NCBI GenBank assembly: GCA_965237965.1
Contig: CBDEGT010000001.1
Coordinates: forward strand, 186,001-250,000
Source of the DNA: UBA2988 sp965237965
GTDB lineage: Bacteria; Gemmatimonadota; Gemmatimonadetes; Longimicrobiales; Gaopeijiaceae
Length of the DNA: 64,000 nucleotides
Reading direction: 5' to 3'
In this document: positions 8,020 through 17,246 of the stretch, piece by piece
Layout: every line of letters starts with the position of its first letter
Numbering within the stretch: position 1 is the first letter of the stretch
Position numbers and translations under genes: made by a program
Notes under the pieces: model-generated
What the model was told of the DNA's origin: nothing
Database searches by the model: none
What the model saw: only the letters and a program-made list of their open reading frames with translations

Positions 8020-9255
8020 ATGCTTCAGTTTCTCGAGCGGTGGGCGGTGGACGGACGCTTCGTGCTGGGCGTGTTCCTGCTTTCGCTCTTTGGAATCGCG
8101 ATGGTCTACTCGGCCGGGGCCTTGAACACGCCCGATCCGGTAGTAGCCGAGGCGTGGCAACAACAGGCGATCCACTTCGTTCTCGCTCTCGTCGCGTTCA
8201 CACTGGTGGCGCGGATTCCCCTCCGGTGGTGGGAGTGGGTCGCGATTCCAGGCTACGTGTTCGCGCTCGTGCTTCTGGCGGCGACGCTGGTGATCGGGAC
8301 CGGCGCCGGCACCGCCGAGAGCACCCGGAGCTGGCTCGATCTCGGATTCGTCCGTTTCCAGCCCTCCGAACTCGGCAAGATGGCCGCGGTGCTGGCGCTT
8401 GCGCGGCTGCTGTCGGTGAAGGACGAGCCGCCCACGGGGCTGCGCGACCTTCTGGCACCGGGCGCGATCGTTGCGGTCCCGCTCGGGCTGGTCATGCTCC
8501 AGGGGGATCTGGGCTCTGGTATGGCGTTCATAGGGCTCCTCTTCGCGATGCTGTACTGGGCGGGTACGCCGCCGTTCCTTCTGCTGCTCGTCGCGAGTCC
8601 GGTGCTCGGGCTCATCCTCTCGTTCGATACGCGTATCTGGTCCGCGTACATCATCATCCTGTTGCTGGTACTCTATCTCTACCGCTACAGACTCTTTCTC
8701 TACGAGTCTGCCGCGGTGATCATGGTAAACGTAGCCGCTGGCGCAATCGCGTCTCCGCTCTGGAACTCGTTGAGGCCGTACCAGCAAAATCGCCTGCTCG
8801 TCTTCCTCGACCCGACCGTGGATCCGCGCGGAGCCGGTTACAATCTGATGCAGTCCAAGGTGGCCATCGGGAGCGGTGGGCTGACCGGGAAAGGATACCT
8901 GCTCGGCACCCAGAAGCGGTTCGACTTCCTGCCCGAGCAGCACACCGATTTCATCTTCAGCGTGGTCGGCGAGGAGCTCGGTTTCCTCGGCATCGCACTC
9001 GCCTTGCTGTTGTTCGCGTATGTCCTTTACCGGCTGGTGTGTATGGCGGAGGAGGCGAACGATCCCTTTGCCGGCCTGGTCGTGTTCGGTATCTTCGGCG
9101 TCTGGCTGGTCCACATCTTCGTCAACACCGGGATGACCGTGGGTCTCGTGCCGATCACGGGCATCCCGCTTCCATTCGTGAGCTACGGTGGCACCTTCCT
9201 CCTCACCTCCTGGTTGGCGGTGGGGATGGTGGCGCGCCTCGCACACGAGGAATAG
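8020..9255 (+). CDS. rodA: Rod shape-determining protein RodA (SEDS glycosyltransferase)
   Basis: SEDS-family lipid II polymerase that works with PBP2 in the inner membrane. It has 411 residues, about ten TM segments, and the conserved blocks FQPSELGKMA, QGDLGSGM, WNSLRPYQQNRLLVFLDP and FLPEQHTDFIFSVVGEELGF, which place it in the RodA rather than the FtsW branch. The C-terminal PLPFVSYGGTFLLTSW is also diagnostic. Last gene of the mre-mrd operon; accD follows after 37 bases. Confidence 0.96.
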   Translation: MLQFLERWAVDGRFVLGVFLLSLFGIAMVYSAGALNTPDPVVAEAWQQQAIHFVLALVAFTLVARIPLRWWEWVAIPGYVFALVLLAATLVIGTGAGTAESTRSWLDLGFVRFQPSELGKMAAVLALARLLSVKDEPPTGLRDLLAPGAIVAVPLGLVMLQGDLGSGMAFIGLLFAMLYWAGTPPFLLLLVASPVLGLILSFDTRIWSAYIIILLLVLYLYRYRLFLYESAAVIMVNVAAGAIASPLWNSLRPYQQNRLLVFLDPTVDPRGAGYNLMQSKVAIGSGGLTGKGYLLGTQKRFDFLPEQHTDFIFSVVGEELGFLGIALALLLFAYVLYRLVCMAEEANDPFAGLVVFGIFGVWLVHIFVNTGMTVGLVPITGIPLPFVSYGGTFLLTSWLAVGMVARLAHEE

Positions 9256-9292
9256 CGGGCGGGTTGCTCGACCCGCCGCTCCCGGGAGGCCG

Positions 9293-10147
9293 ATGGCCTG
9301 GTTCCGGAAAGAGAAGAAGCCGCTCCGTTCGGCGGAGCGGCGTGACGTTGCCCCTGACGTTTTCGTCAAGTGTAAGGGCTGCGGCGGGATCCTCTATAGG
9401 GAAAAACTCGCCCAAAATCTGGAAGTTTGCCCAACCTGTGGGTTTCACTTCCGGATCGACGCCGATGCGTACATAGAACTGCTCGTGGATGAGGGCAGCT
9501 TCGATGAGTTGGACGTGCACCTGCGCGCGGCCGATCCCCTCGAGTTCATGGACCTGAAGCCGTATCGCGAGCGTGTTCAAGCCGCAGAGCGGACGGGTCA
9601 GGACGAGGCGGTGATCACAGGCACGGGGGCTTTGAACGGTATGCCCCTGGCACTCGCCGTGATGGACTTCCGGTACATCGCCGGATCGATGGGATCGGTC
9701 GTAGGTGAGAAGCTCGCCCGCTGTGGGCGCGTCGCGCTCGAGCGCCGGATCCCGCTGGTCGTGGTGAGCGCGTCGGGTGGGGCGCGCATGCAAGAAGGGA
9801 TCTACTCGCTCATGCAGATGGCGAAGACCTCTGTGGTTCTGGCGCGGCTGCACGAGGCGGGCGTCCCGTTCGTCTCCATCCTTACCGACCCCACCACCGG
9901 GGGAGTAACCGCCTCGTACGCGATGCTGGGTGACGTCCAGCTGGCCGAGCCCGGCGCGCTGATCGGGTTCGCAGGGCCACGCGTGATCGAGGAGACGATA
10001 AAACAGGAGCTGCCCGACGGGTTCCAGCGAGCGGAGTTCCTTCTACGCCACGGGATGGTGGACCGGGTAGTGGACCGCCGCGAGCTCAAGGCCGAACTCG
10101 CATTGCTGCTCAGGCACATGGGCAACCTCTGGGGGAGTCCAGCCTGA
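9293..10147 (+). CDS. accD: Acetyl-CoA carboxylase carboxyltransferase subunit beta
   Basis: Transfers CO2 from carboxybiotin to acetyl-CoA together with AccA, giving malonyl-CoA for fatty-acid synthesis. It has 284 residues. A four-cysteine zinc ribbon is formed by CKGC (Cys27, Cys30) and CPTC (Cys46, Cys49). The crotonase-fold core shows VVVSASGGARMQEGIYSLMQ and SILTDPTTGGVTASYAMLGD. The ATG at 9293 is preceded by a GGGAGG ribosome-binding site. Usual neighbour of folC, as here. Confidence 0.97.
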   Translation: MAWFRKEKKPLRSAERRDVAPDVFVKCKGCGGILYREKLAQNLEVCPTCGFHFRIDADAYIELLVDEGSFDELDVHLRAADPLEFMDLKPYRERVQAAERTGQDEAVITGTGALNGMPLALAVMDFRYIAGSMGSVVGEKLARCGRVALERRIPLVVVSASGGARMQEGIYSLMQMAKTSVVLARLHEAGVPFVSILTDPTTGGVTASYAMLGDVQLAEPGALIGFAGPRVIEETIKQELPDGFQRAEFLLRHGMVDRVVDRRELKAELALLLRHMGNLWGSPA

Positions 10148-10218
10148 CCTCCCCCAGTCTCGCGGGCGACACGGGACTGGTTCCAGAGCGGCTCGACCGC
10201 CCTTTCACCGATCCGCTG

Positions 10219-11499
10219 GTGTCGCGGCTCTTCCCGGCGCTTGCGACCAACGCTCCCTGGGGGCTAGAGCGAATCGGCGAGGCGCTGGCGGAGCTCGGCG
10301 ATCCGCATCTCTCGTATCCTACCCTGCACGTCGGAGGCACCAACGGGAAGGGTTCGGTCGCGGCGATTCTGGCCTCCGTGCTGTCGGAGGCAGGCCGTCG
10401 GGTCGGACTCTACACGTCGCCACACCTGTGCTCGTTTCGTGAACGCATCCTGGTCGGGGGCGCTCCGGTGGGCGAGGACCGACTGCAGGCGTACGCAGAC
10501 GAGTTGCGCCCTGTGGTAACCCGCCACGGACTCACGTTCTTCGAGGCGGCGACCGCGCTCGGGTTCCTCGCCTTCGCTCGGGAGTGCGTGGACCTGGCCG
10601 TCATCGAGGTCGGCCTCGGGGGCAGATTGGATGCGACCAACGTCATACGCCCCCTTGCGGCTGGGGTGACCAACGTTGCGCTGGACCATGCCGAGTACCT
10701 GGGCGACTCGCTGGCCGGGATCGCGGCCGAGAAGGTGGAGATCGCGAAGCCCGGCGTGCCGCTTCTCACCGCCGAAACCGATAGCCGGGTGTTGGAGGTG
10801 TTCGCTGGCGTGTGCGCCGAACGCGAGGCTCCGCTCGTCACTCTAGACCACGGTCGCGTAGGGGGAATCGTACTCGCTCCCGATCACACTTCGTTCGAGC
10901 TGGAGACCGGGACGTGGGGGGCCCTGAGCCTCACGACACCGCTCACGGGATGGCACCAGGCGACCAACGCCGCGTTCGCGGTTGCTATGCTCGAGCACCT
11001 CCCGGGGGAGCTCGAGCCTGGAGCCGAGGCCGTGCGCCGGGGCGTCGCGGCCGTGCGCTGGCCGGGGCGCGGTCAGATCGAACGAGACGAGCGCGGAAGC
11101 TGGCTCTTCGACGTGGCCCACAATCCCGCGGGGGTGGACTCGCTCACCGCCGTGCTCGATCGGATCGCGTTGCCGTCTCCCAGGGTCGCGTTGCTGGGCG
11201 TGCTCGGCGACAAAGAGTGGCGGGCGATGCTGCCGCCGATCTGCAGGCGCGTGGAGCGCGCCGTTCTCACGCAGCCGCCGTCCGCGCCGCTCGAGCGGCG
11301 ATGGGATCCGAACGGGGTCGCTGGGGCCCTACGCCCGCTGCTGGATCCGGGGTTCGACCTCGAGGTTGTCGCAGACTTCGCGCCGGCCCTCGAGGTGGCA
11401 CGCGAGGCTGCTGACCAAGGCACCGTCGTGGTCACCGGATCCGTGCACACGGTGGGCGACGCGCTGCGACTCCTGGAACTCTGCCGGTTTCCCGAATAG
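10219..11499 (+). CDS. folC: Folylpolyglutamate synthase / dihydrofolate synthase
   Basis: Mur-ligase-family ATPase that adds glutamate to folates, and often to dihydropteroate. The annotated GTG start gives 426 residues. The P-loop is GTNGKGS near residues 40-46, with TSPHLCSFRERI, EVGLGGRLDATN, the magnesium-binding region and the C-terminal FDVAHNPAGVDSL all present. The frame is open and protein-like back to a CTG at 10144 (LDRPFTDPLVSRLFP) that overlaps the accD stop and has GGGGAG eight bases upstream. A non-AUG start there is a real alternative. Confidence 0.93.
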   Translation: MSRLFPALATNAPWGLERIGEALAELGDPHLSYPTLHVGGTNGKGSVAAILASVLSEAGRRVGLYTSPHLCSFRERILVGGAPVGEDRLQAYADELRPVVTRHGLTFFEAATALGFLAFARECVDLAVIEVGLGGRLDATNVIRPLAAGVTNVALDHAEYLGDSLAGIAAEKVEIAKPGVPLLTAETDSRVLEVFAGVCAEREAPLVTLDHGRVGGIVLAPDHTSFELETGTWGALSLTTPLTGWHQATNAAFAVAMLEHLPGELEPGAEAVRRGVAAVRWPGRGQIERDERGSWLFDVAHNPAGVDSLTAVLDRIALPSPRVALLGVLGDKEWRAMLPPICRRVERAVLTQPPSAPLERRWDPNGVAGALRPLLDPGFDLEVVADFAPALEVAREAADQGTVVVTGSVHTVGDALRLLELCRFPE

Positions 11500-11637
11500 C
11501 GGGCGGCTGAAGGCGGCACGTGGTCCCCCACCGGGCCGGTCTCGTTCCGTCGCGTGTATCTCCGGTTCCGTCCGGTTGCGACGTGAGGGGCGCGCAGCCG
11601 TTGTCCAATCCCCTGCGCGTGGTAGATTCCGGCCCCA

Positions 11638-12924
11638 ATGACGAGGGAATTCCAGCGCTTGCCCGGGTTCCGGGACTTTCCGCCCCGGGAGCTCGCGGTT
11701 CGAGCGCACGTGTTCGAAGCCTGGCGCCGGGTCTCCCGGCGCTACGGCTTTATGGAGTACGACGGCCCGCCCCTGGAGCCCCTCGATCTCTACGTGGAAA
11801 AAAGCGGTCAGGAGATCGTCGGCCAGCTCTACAGCTTCCGAGACAAGGGGGACCGGGAGATCTCGCTGCGTCCGGAGATGACTCCGTCGCTGGCTCGCAT
11901 TCTGGCCGAGCGGAGCCGGGCGCTGGCCAAGCCCATCCGGTGGTTCTGCATTCCGCAGCTGTTCCGCTACGAGCGACAGCAACGCGGACGGCTACGGGAG
12001 CACTTCCAGTGGAACGTCGACGTGGTCGGCGAGGACGGAGTGGCTGCCGATGTCGAGGTACTCGCGGTGGCGATCGACGGGCTGCGCGAACTCGGGCTGA
12101 CCGAAGCCGACGTTCGGGCGCGGGTATCCGATCGGCGGCTACTGGCCGCGCTGCTGAACGCGGTCGGGGTGGTACCGGACCGGGTGGCCGAAACCTTCCG
12201 GGTGATCGACAAGCTGGAGAGCGAACCCCCTGAGCGGGGCCGTCGACGGCTGGTCGAGGAGGCCGGGATCGCCCCGGCGCGGGCCGCACAGCTGGTCGAT
12301 CTGCTCGAAGGTGGCCTCGGGGAGGTCGAAGCCCACTTCGGGACACGGGACGACGTGGCGGTCGAGCTGGCCCGGCTCCGGGCTTACCTCGGTATGCTCG
12401 AGGCGATGGATCTGGGTGGGTACGTCGAGGTCGACCTCAGAATCGTGCGCGGGCTCGCCTACTACACAGGCATCGTGTTCGAGCTGTTCGACCGCAAGGG
12501 TGAGCTGCGCGCGATCTGTGGGGGCGGTCGGTACGATCGGCTGCTCGAGCTCGTCGGTGGCGAACCGCTGCCCGCGGTCGGCTTCGGGATGGGTGACGTG
12601 GTGCTCACCGAGTTGCTCCGGGAGCGCGCCCGACTCCCTGACACCTCTCGTTCTGTGGACTACTTCGTCGTTATGGTCGGTGACGATCAGCGCTCGCGCG
12701 CTCTCGCTCTCGCTCACGCGTTGCGCGATCGGGGACGCTCGGTCCTGTACACGCTGCGCGGCCAACCGGTGGGGAAACAGTTCAAGGCCGCGGCGAATGA
12801 AGGCGCGCGCGCGGTGGTCGTGCTCGGTCCAGCGGAGGCGGAGCGCGGCGTCGCGGTGGTTCGGGACATGGCGTCGGGACAGGAGCGTGATGTGCGGCTA
12901 GAAGAGCTGATGAGCGATGGCTGA
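11638..12924 (+). CDS. hisS: Histidyl-tRNA synthetase
   Basis: Class II aminoacyl-tRNA synthetase, 428 residues. Class II motif 2 is FRYERQQRGRLREHFQ, the histidine-specific signatures are RGLAYYTGIVFE and GGGRYDRL, and motif 3 is AVGFGMGDV. A C-terminal anticodon-binding domain begins near VDYFVVMVGDD. The presence of both HisRS signatures and of the anticodon-binding domain argues against the regulatory paralogue HisZ. It starts with ATG 138 bases after folC and overlaps proS by eight bases. Confidence 0.94.
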   Translation: MTREFQRLPGFRDFPPRELAVRAHVFEAWRRVSRRYGFMEYDGPPLEPLDLYVEKSGQEIVGQLYSFRDKGDREISLRPEMTPSLARILAERSRALAKPIRWFCIPQLFRYERQQRGRLREHFQWNVDVVGEDGVAADVEVLAVAIDGLRELGLTEADVRARVSDRRLLAALLNAVGVVPDRVAETFRVIDKLESEPPERGRRRLVEEAGIAPARAAQLVDLLEGGLGEVEAHFGTRDDVAVELARLRAYLGMLEAMDLGGYVEVDLRIVRGLAYYTGIVFELFDRKGELRAICGGGRYDRLLELVGGEPLPAVGFGMGDVVLTELLRERARLPDTSRSVDYFVVMVGDDQRSRALALAHALRDRGRSVLYTLRGQPVGKQFKAAANEGARAVVVLGPAEAERGVAVVRDMASGQERDVRLEELMSDG

Positions 12925-14383
12925 GGAGAAGAAGCTGACTCCGCGTGCAGAGGACTTCGCGGCCTGGTACAACGAAGTCGTGCTGCGAGGAGAGCTCGCT
13001 GATTACTCTCCGGTCAGAGGCAGCATGGTGATCCGCCCGTGGGGTTACGGAATCTGGGAGAACATGCAGGCCGCGCTCGACCGTCGCTTCAAGGACACCG
13101 GCCACGAGAACGCATACTTCCCACTCCTCATCCCGATGAGTTTCATCGAGAAGGAGAAGGAACACGTGGCCGGGTTCAAGCCCGAGCTGGCCGTGGTGAC
13201 TCACGCGGGTGGCAAGAAGCTGGAGGAGCCGCTGGTCGTGCGGCCCACGTCCGAGACGATCATCTACGCGATGTACGCCAAGTGGGTACAGAGCTACCGG
13301 GACTTACCCCTGCTCCTGAATCAGTGGGCGAACGTGATGCGCTGGGAGATGCGCACCCGGCTCTTCCTCAGGACCGCGGAATTCCTGTGGCAGGAGGGAC
13401 ACACGGCGCACGCCACCGCCGAGGAGGCCGAGGAGGAAACCCGTATGATCCTCGGGCTCTACCGGGAGGTCATGGAACGTTGGGTCGCGATGCCGGTGCT
13501 CACCGGACTCAAGACCGACTCGGAGAGATTCGCCGGGGCGGTGCGGACGTACAGCCTCGAGGCGTTGATGCAGGACAACCGGGCGCTCCAGGCAGGCACT
13601 TCGCACTTCCTGGGCCAGAATTTCTCGAAGCAGTTCGACCTCAAGTTCCAGAGTGTAGACGGCAGGGAGGAATACGCGTGGAACACCTCATGGGGTGTCT
13701 CCACACGGATGGTCGGCGGCATGGTGATGACCCACGGAGACGACGACGGGATCGTAGTGCCCCCCCGGCTCGCCCCTGCACAGGTGGTCATCGTTCCGAT
13801 CGCGAAGGGCGGAGACGCCAAGGCCGCCGCCATCCACCACAAAGCGGACGAGTTGCGCGGGATGCTCGTCGATCAGCAGGTCCGCGCACGCGTCGATCAC
13901 CGTGATCACCTAAGCCCGGGCGCAAAGTTCTACGAGTGGGAGCGGAAGGGCGTGCCGTACCGCATGGAGCTCGGTCCCAAGGATCTGGAGAAGGAGCAAG
14001 TCGTGCTGGTGCGACGTGTACCGCCCGGCGAAGGGAATCGTAAGGAGTTCCTGCCGCAGGCCCACGCGGTCACCATGCTGCCCGAGCGACTGGAGGTGTT
14101 CCAGCATGAGCTGCTGCAGGTCGCTGTCCGGCGCCGCGAGGAGAACTCCCATCGCGGTGTGTCGGAATGGGGCGAGATGAAGGAGATCCTCGAGACCAAG
14201 GGCGGCTTTGTCTACACCGGCTGGAGTGGCGATCCGGCTGTCGAGCAGCGGGCCAGGGAGGAGATGAAGGCGACCATCCGTGTGATTCCGGACGAGGAGT
14301 TCAGGTCGCCCGCGGCGCCCACCCGCTGCATCGGAGGCGGTGGACCGTCCCGAATGGAGGTGGTTTGGGCGCGGGCGTATTGA
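12917..14383 (+). CDS. proS: Prolyl-tRNA synthetase, archaeal/eukaryotic-type (short, no editing insert)
   Basis: Charges tRNA-Pro. The 488 residues lack the ~180-residue INS editing domain of the E. coli type and match the ProS3 layout: LTPRAEDFAAWYNEVV at the N-terminus, SMVIRPWGYGIWE, the catalytic core VRPTSETIIYAMY, the strand LRTAEFLWQEGHTAHAT, and a C-terminal extension ending in Tyr (VVWARAY), which in this class reaches the active site. The start overlaps hisS; the stop overlaps the likely TTG start of lysA (TTGA). Confidence 0.96.
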   Translation: MAEEKKLTPRAEDFAAWYNEVVLRGELADYSPVRGSMVIRPWGYGIWENMQAALDRRFKDTGHENAYFPLLIPMSFIEKEKEHVAGFKPELAVVTHAGGKKLEEPLVVRPTSETIIYAMYAKWVQSYRDLPLLLNQWANVMRWEMRTRLFLRTAEFLWQEGHTAHATAEEAEEETRMILGLYREVMERWVAMPVLTGLKTDSERFAGAVRTYSLEALMQDNRALQAGTSHFLGQNFSKQFDLKFQSVDGREEYAWNTSWGVSTRMVGGMVMTHGDDDGIVVPPRLAPAQVVIVPIAKGGDAKAAAIHHKADELRGMLVDQQVRARVDHRDHLSPGAKFYEWERKGVPYRMELGPKDLEKEQVVLVRRVPPGEGNRKEFLPQAHAVTMLPERLEVFQHELLQVAVRRREENSHRGVSEWGEMKEILETKGGFVYTGWSGDPAVEQRAREEMKATIRVIPDEEFRSPAAPTRCIGGGGPSRMEVVWARAY

Positions 14384-15687
14384 CCGCTCCTTTCCCCCGG
14401 GTGGAGGGCGAGCTCCGTGCTGGCGCGTTCGGCCTTGCGGAGCTGGCAGAGCGCTACGGCACGCCTCTCTACGTGTACGATCTGGAGCACGTGGAGGCGC
14501 GCTTCCGCGCGTTCGACCGTGCGTTCGCGGACGTCGACACTCTGATCGCCTACTCCGTCAAGGCGAACGGAAACCTCGCCATCCTCTATCGGCTCGGTCG
14601 GCTGGGTGCGGGTGCGGACATCGTGAGCCTGGGGGAACTCCATCGTGCCCAGCGGGCCGGGATTCCGCCCGACAGGATCGTGTTCGCGGGCGTCGGCAAG
14701 ACCAAAGCCGAGATGCGCGCGGCGCTCGGGGCTGGAATCCACGCGTTCAACGTCGAGAGTCGAGGCGAGCTCGAGCGGCTGGACGCGGTTGCCGCGGCCA
14801 TGGGTATGGTCGCTCCGTTCGCGGTGCGCGTGAATCCGGATATCGCGTCGCCCTCTCCCCACGAGTACACCCGCACCGGCCACGCCGAGAGCAAGTTCGG
14901 CGTGCCGGTCGAGGAGACCTACGAGCTCTATCGGTGGGCGCGTGGTCGGCCGCACCTGCGCTCGCGTGGACTCGACGTCCACATTGGCTCCCAGATCCTC
15001 GATCCACGCCCTTTCCAGGAGGCGCTCGCGCGGGTCGTTGCCATGGTGCCTACCCTGCGTGAGGCGGGTGACGAGCTCGAGTTCGTGGACATCGGCGGCG
15101 GGTACGGCGTGCCGTACGACGAGGAGGCCCGCTTCCTCCTTGAGGAACTAGCCGATGCAGTGATCCCGCTGATCCGATCGGTCGGCCTGCGGCTGGTGCT
15201 CGAGCCTGGTCGCTTCATCGTCGGAGAGTCCGGCGTTCTGCTCACGCGCGTCGAGTATTTGAAACGAGTAGACGGCAAGCAGTTCGTGATCGTGGACGGT
15301 GGGATGAGCGAGCTGATCCGACCCAGCCATTACGGTGGCTATCATGCGATCGAGCCGGTCGTGATGTCGGTCTCGCGGCCCATCGACGTGGTCGACGTGG
15401 TCGGGCCGATTTGTGAGAGTGGCGACTTCCTGGCGCGCGCGCGACGACTCGAGCTGCCCGAGCCGGGGGAGCTGCTCGCCGTCCGAACGGCTGGAGCGTA
15501 TGGCTTCACGATGGCGTCCAACTACAACGCGCGCAGGCGACCGGCCGAGGCCCTCGTGGAGGGCGACCAGGTACATCTCGTGCGGACGCGGGAGACCCTC
15601 GAGGACCTGGTGCGTGGTGAGTCGATTCCGTGGGAGGTGTCCGGCACCGGGGGGACGGTGCTCGGGGGTGCCGGCGGGGCCGCCTGA
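14380..15687 (+). CDS. lysA: Diaminopimelate decarboxylase
   Basis: PLP enzyme of fold type III converting meso-diaminopimelate to lysine. About 435 residues. The PLP lysine is in YSVKAN, followed by DIVSLGEL, HIGSQI, the phosphate-binding loop DIGGGYGVPY, EPGRFIVGESG, and the substrate-binding cysteine in CESGDFLA. The start is uncertain: TTG at 14380 overlaps the proS stop (TTGA); TTG 14365 and GTG 14401 are alternatives. guaA begins in the stop codon (TGATG). Confidence 0.95.
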   Translation: MTAPFPRVEGELRAGAFGLAELAERYGTPLYVYDLEHVEARFRAFDRAFADVDTLIAYSVKANGNLAILYRLGRLGAGADIVSLGELHRAQRAGIPPDRIVFAGVGKTKAEMRAALGAGIHAFNVESRGELERLDAVAAAMGMVAPFAVRVNPDIASPSPHEYTRTGHAESKFGVPVEETYELYRWARGRPHLRSRGLDVHIGSQILDPRPFQEALARVVAMVPTLREAGDELEFVDIGGGYGVPYDEEARFLLEELADAVIPLIRSVGLRLVLEPGRFIVGESGVLLTRVEYLKRVDGKQFVIVDGGMSELIRPSHYGGYHAIEPVVMSVSRPIDVVDVVGPICESGDFLARARRLELPEPGELLAVRTAGAYGFTMASNYNARRRPAEALVEGDQVHLVRTRETLEDLVRGESIPWEVSGTGGTVLGGAGGAA

Positions 15688-17240
15688 TGCACGAGCACGA
15701 CCGGCTCCTGATCCTCGACTTCGGGTCGCAGTTCACGCAACTGATCGCGCGGCGGGTGCGCGAGGAGCGCGTGTACTGTGAGATCCACCCCCCCGATCGC
15801 TCGATCGAGTGGATCCGTTCGTGGAAGCCGAACGGGATCGTCCTCTCGGGGGGGCCCGCCTCCGTGTACGATGGGGACGTCCCCACTGCCGATCCCACAC
15901 TCCTTGAGCTCGGCATCCCGATCCTAGGGATCTGTTACGGGATGCATTTGATCGCCCACCTGGAGGGCGCCTCCGTCGTTCATGGAAAGCGCGAGTATGG
16001 ACGCGCTGAGCTGACCGTCAACGAACCTGGCGGATTGTTCGACGGCTTCGACTCCTCCGAGCGGACGGTCGTATGGTGCTCGCACGGAGACCACGTGGAT
16101 GCCCCACCCCCGGGGTATCAGGTCTTGGCGTCGACCGAGACGCTCAGAGTCGCGGCGTTCGCCGATCCCGCGCGAGGGCTCTACGGGGTGCAGTTCCACC
16201 CTGAGGTCGCGCACACCGTGCGGGGCGACGAGGTGATCTCGAACTTCGTGTTCGGCGTGTGCGGCTGCCGTCCTACCTGGACCGCCAGTGCATTCATCGA
16301 CGACACGGTCGAGGCAGTGCGCGAGCAGGTGGGGGAGGGGGGACAAGTGATCTGCGGGCTTTCCGGGGGGGTGGACTCCTCGGTCGCCGCGTCGCTCGTG
16401 CACCGCGCGATCGGCGATCGGCTCACGTGCGTGTTCGTGGACAACGGCCTCCTGCGCGAGTACGAGCGCGACAGCGTCGAGCGCACCTTTCGTAGGCACA
16501 TGCACATCAAGCTGGTCGTGGTTGACGCGGCGGACCGTTTCCTCTCGGCCCTCGTGGGGGTCAGCGACCCCGAGCACAAGCGCAAGCGGATCGGATCCAC
16601 CTTCATCGAGGTGTTCGCGGATGCCGTTCGTGACGAGGGTTCGAATGCGCGCTTCCTTGTGCAAGGCACTCTCTATCCGGACGTGATCGAATCGGTGTCC
16701 CCCAAAGGTGGACCCTCGGCCACGATCAAGACGCACCACAACGTAGGGGGACTGCCCCGGGACATGCCCTTCGAGCTGATCGAGCCGCTACGTGAGCTCT
16801 TCAAGGACGAGGTCCGTCAGGTAGGCCGGGAGCTGGGGCTGCCCGAGGAGTTCGTGGGCCGGCACCCGTTTCCCGGTCCGGGCCTCGCCATTCGGGTGTT
16901 GGGCGACGTAACCCGATTCCGACTCGACGTGCTGCGCCACGCCGACACGATCTACCTCGAGGAGATCCGCTCGGCGGGGCTCTACGACGAGATATGGCAG
17001 GCCTTTGCCGTGCTCCTTCCGGTGCAGTCGGTGGGAGTGATGGGTGATTTCCGTACGTACGAAAATGTCGTTGCGCTGCGCGCGGTCACGTCGCGAGACG
17101 GAATGACCGCGGACTGGTACCCGTTCCCACCCGACGTGTTGGGCCGGATGAGCACCCGAATCATCAACGAGGTGAAGGGCGTGAACCGGGTGACGTACGA
17201 CATCAGCTCGAAGCCCCCCGCGACGATCGAGTGGGAGTAG
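15687..17240 (+). CDS. guaA: GMP synthase (glutamine-hydrolysing)
   Basis: Amidates XMP to GMP using glutamine and ATP. It has 517 residues. The N-terminal class I amidotransferase has ILDFGSQFTQLIARRVRE, nucleophile Cys83 in GICYG, and the His/Glu of QFHPEV. The ATP pyrophosphatase P-loop is LSGGVDSSVAA. The dimerization domain ends with the canonical ISSKPPATIEWE. The ATG overlaps the lysA stop by one base. Confidence 0.98.
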   Translation: MHEHDRLLILDFGSQFTQLIARRVREERVYCEIHPPDRSIEWIRSWKPNGIVLSGGPASVYDGDVPTADPTLLELGIPILGICYGMHLIAHLEGASVVHGKREYGRAELTVNEPGGLFDGFDSSERTVVWCSHGDHVDAPPPGYQVLASTETLRVAAFADPARGLYGVQFHPEVAHTVRGDEVISNFVFGVCGCRPTWTASAFIDDTVEAVREQVGEGGQVICGLSGGVDSSVAASLVHRAIGDRLTCVFVDNGLLREYERDSVERTFRRHMHIKLVVVDAADRFLSALVGVSDPEHKRKRIGSTFIEVFADAVRDEGSNARFLVQGTLYPDVIESVSPKGGPSATIKTHHNVGGLPRDMPFELIEPLRELFKDEVRQVGRELGLPEEFVGRHPFPGPGLAIRVLGDVTRFRLDVLRHADTIYLEEIRSAGLYDEIWQAFAVLLPVQSVGVMGDFRTYENVVALRAVTSRDGMTADWYPFPPDVLGRMSTRIINEVKGVNRVTYDISSKPPATIEWE

Positions 17241-17246
17241 AGAGGC

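Noticed and set aside
7384..9369. Long minus-strand open frame of 661 codons over mrdA/rodA
   Set aside because: Antisense shadow caused by high-GC codon bias; its sequence is low-complexity (His/Arg/Glu-rich) and the plus-strand genes are certain.
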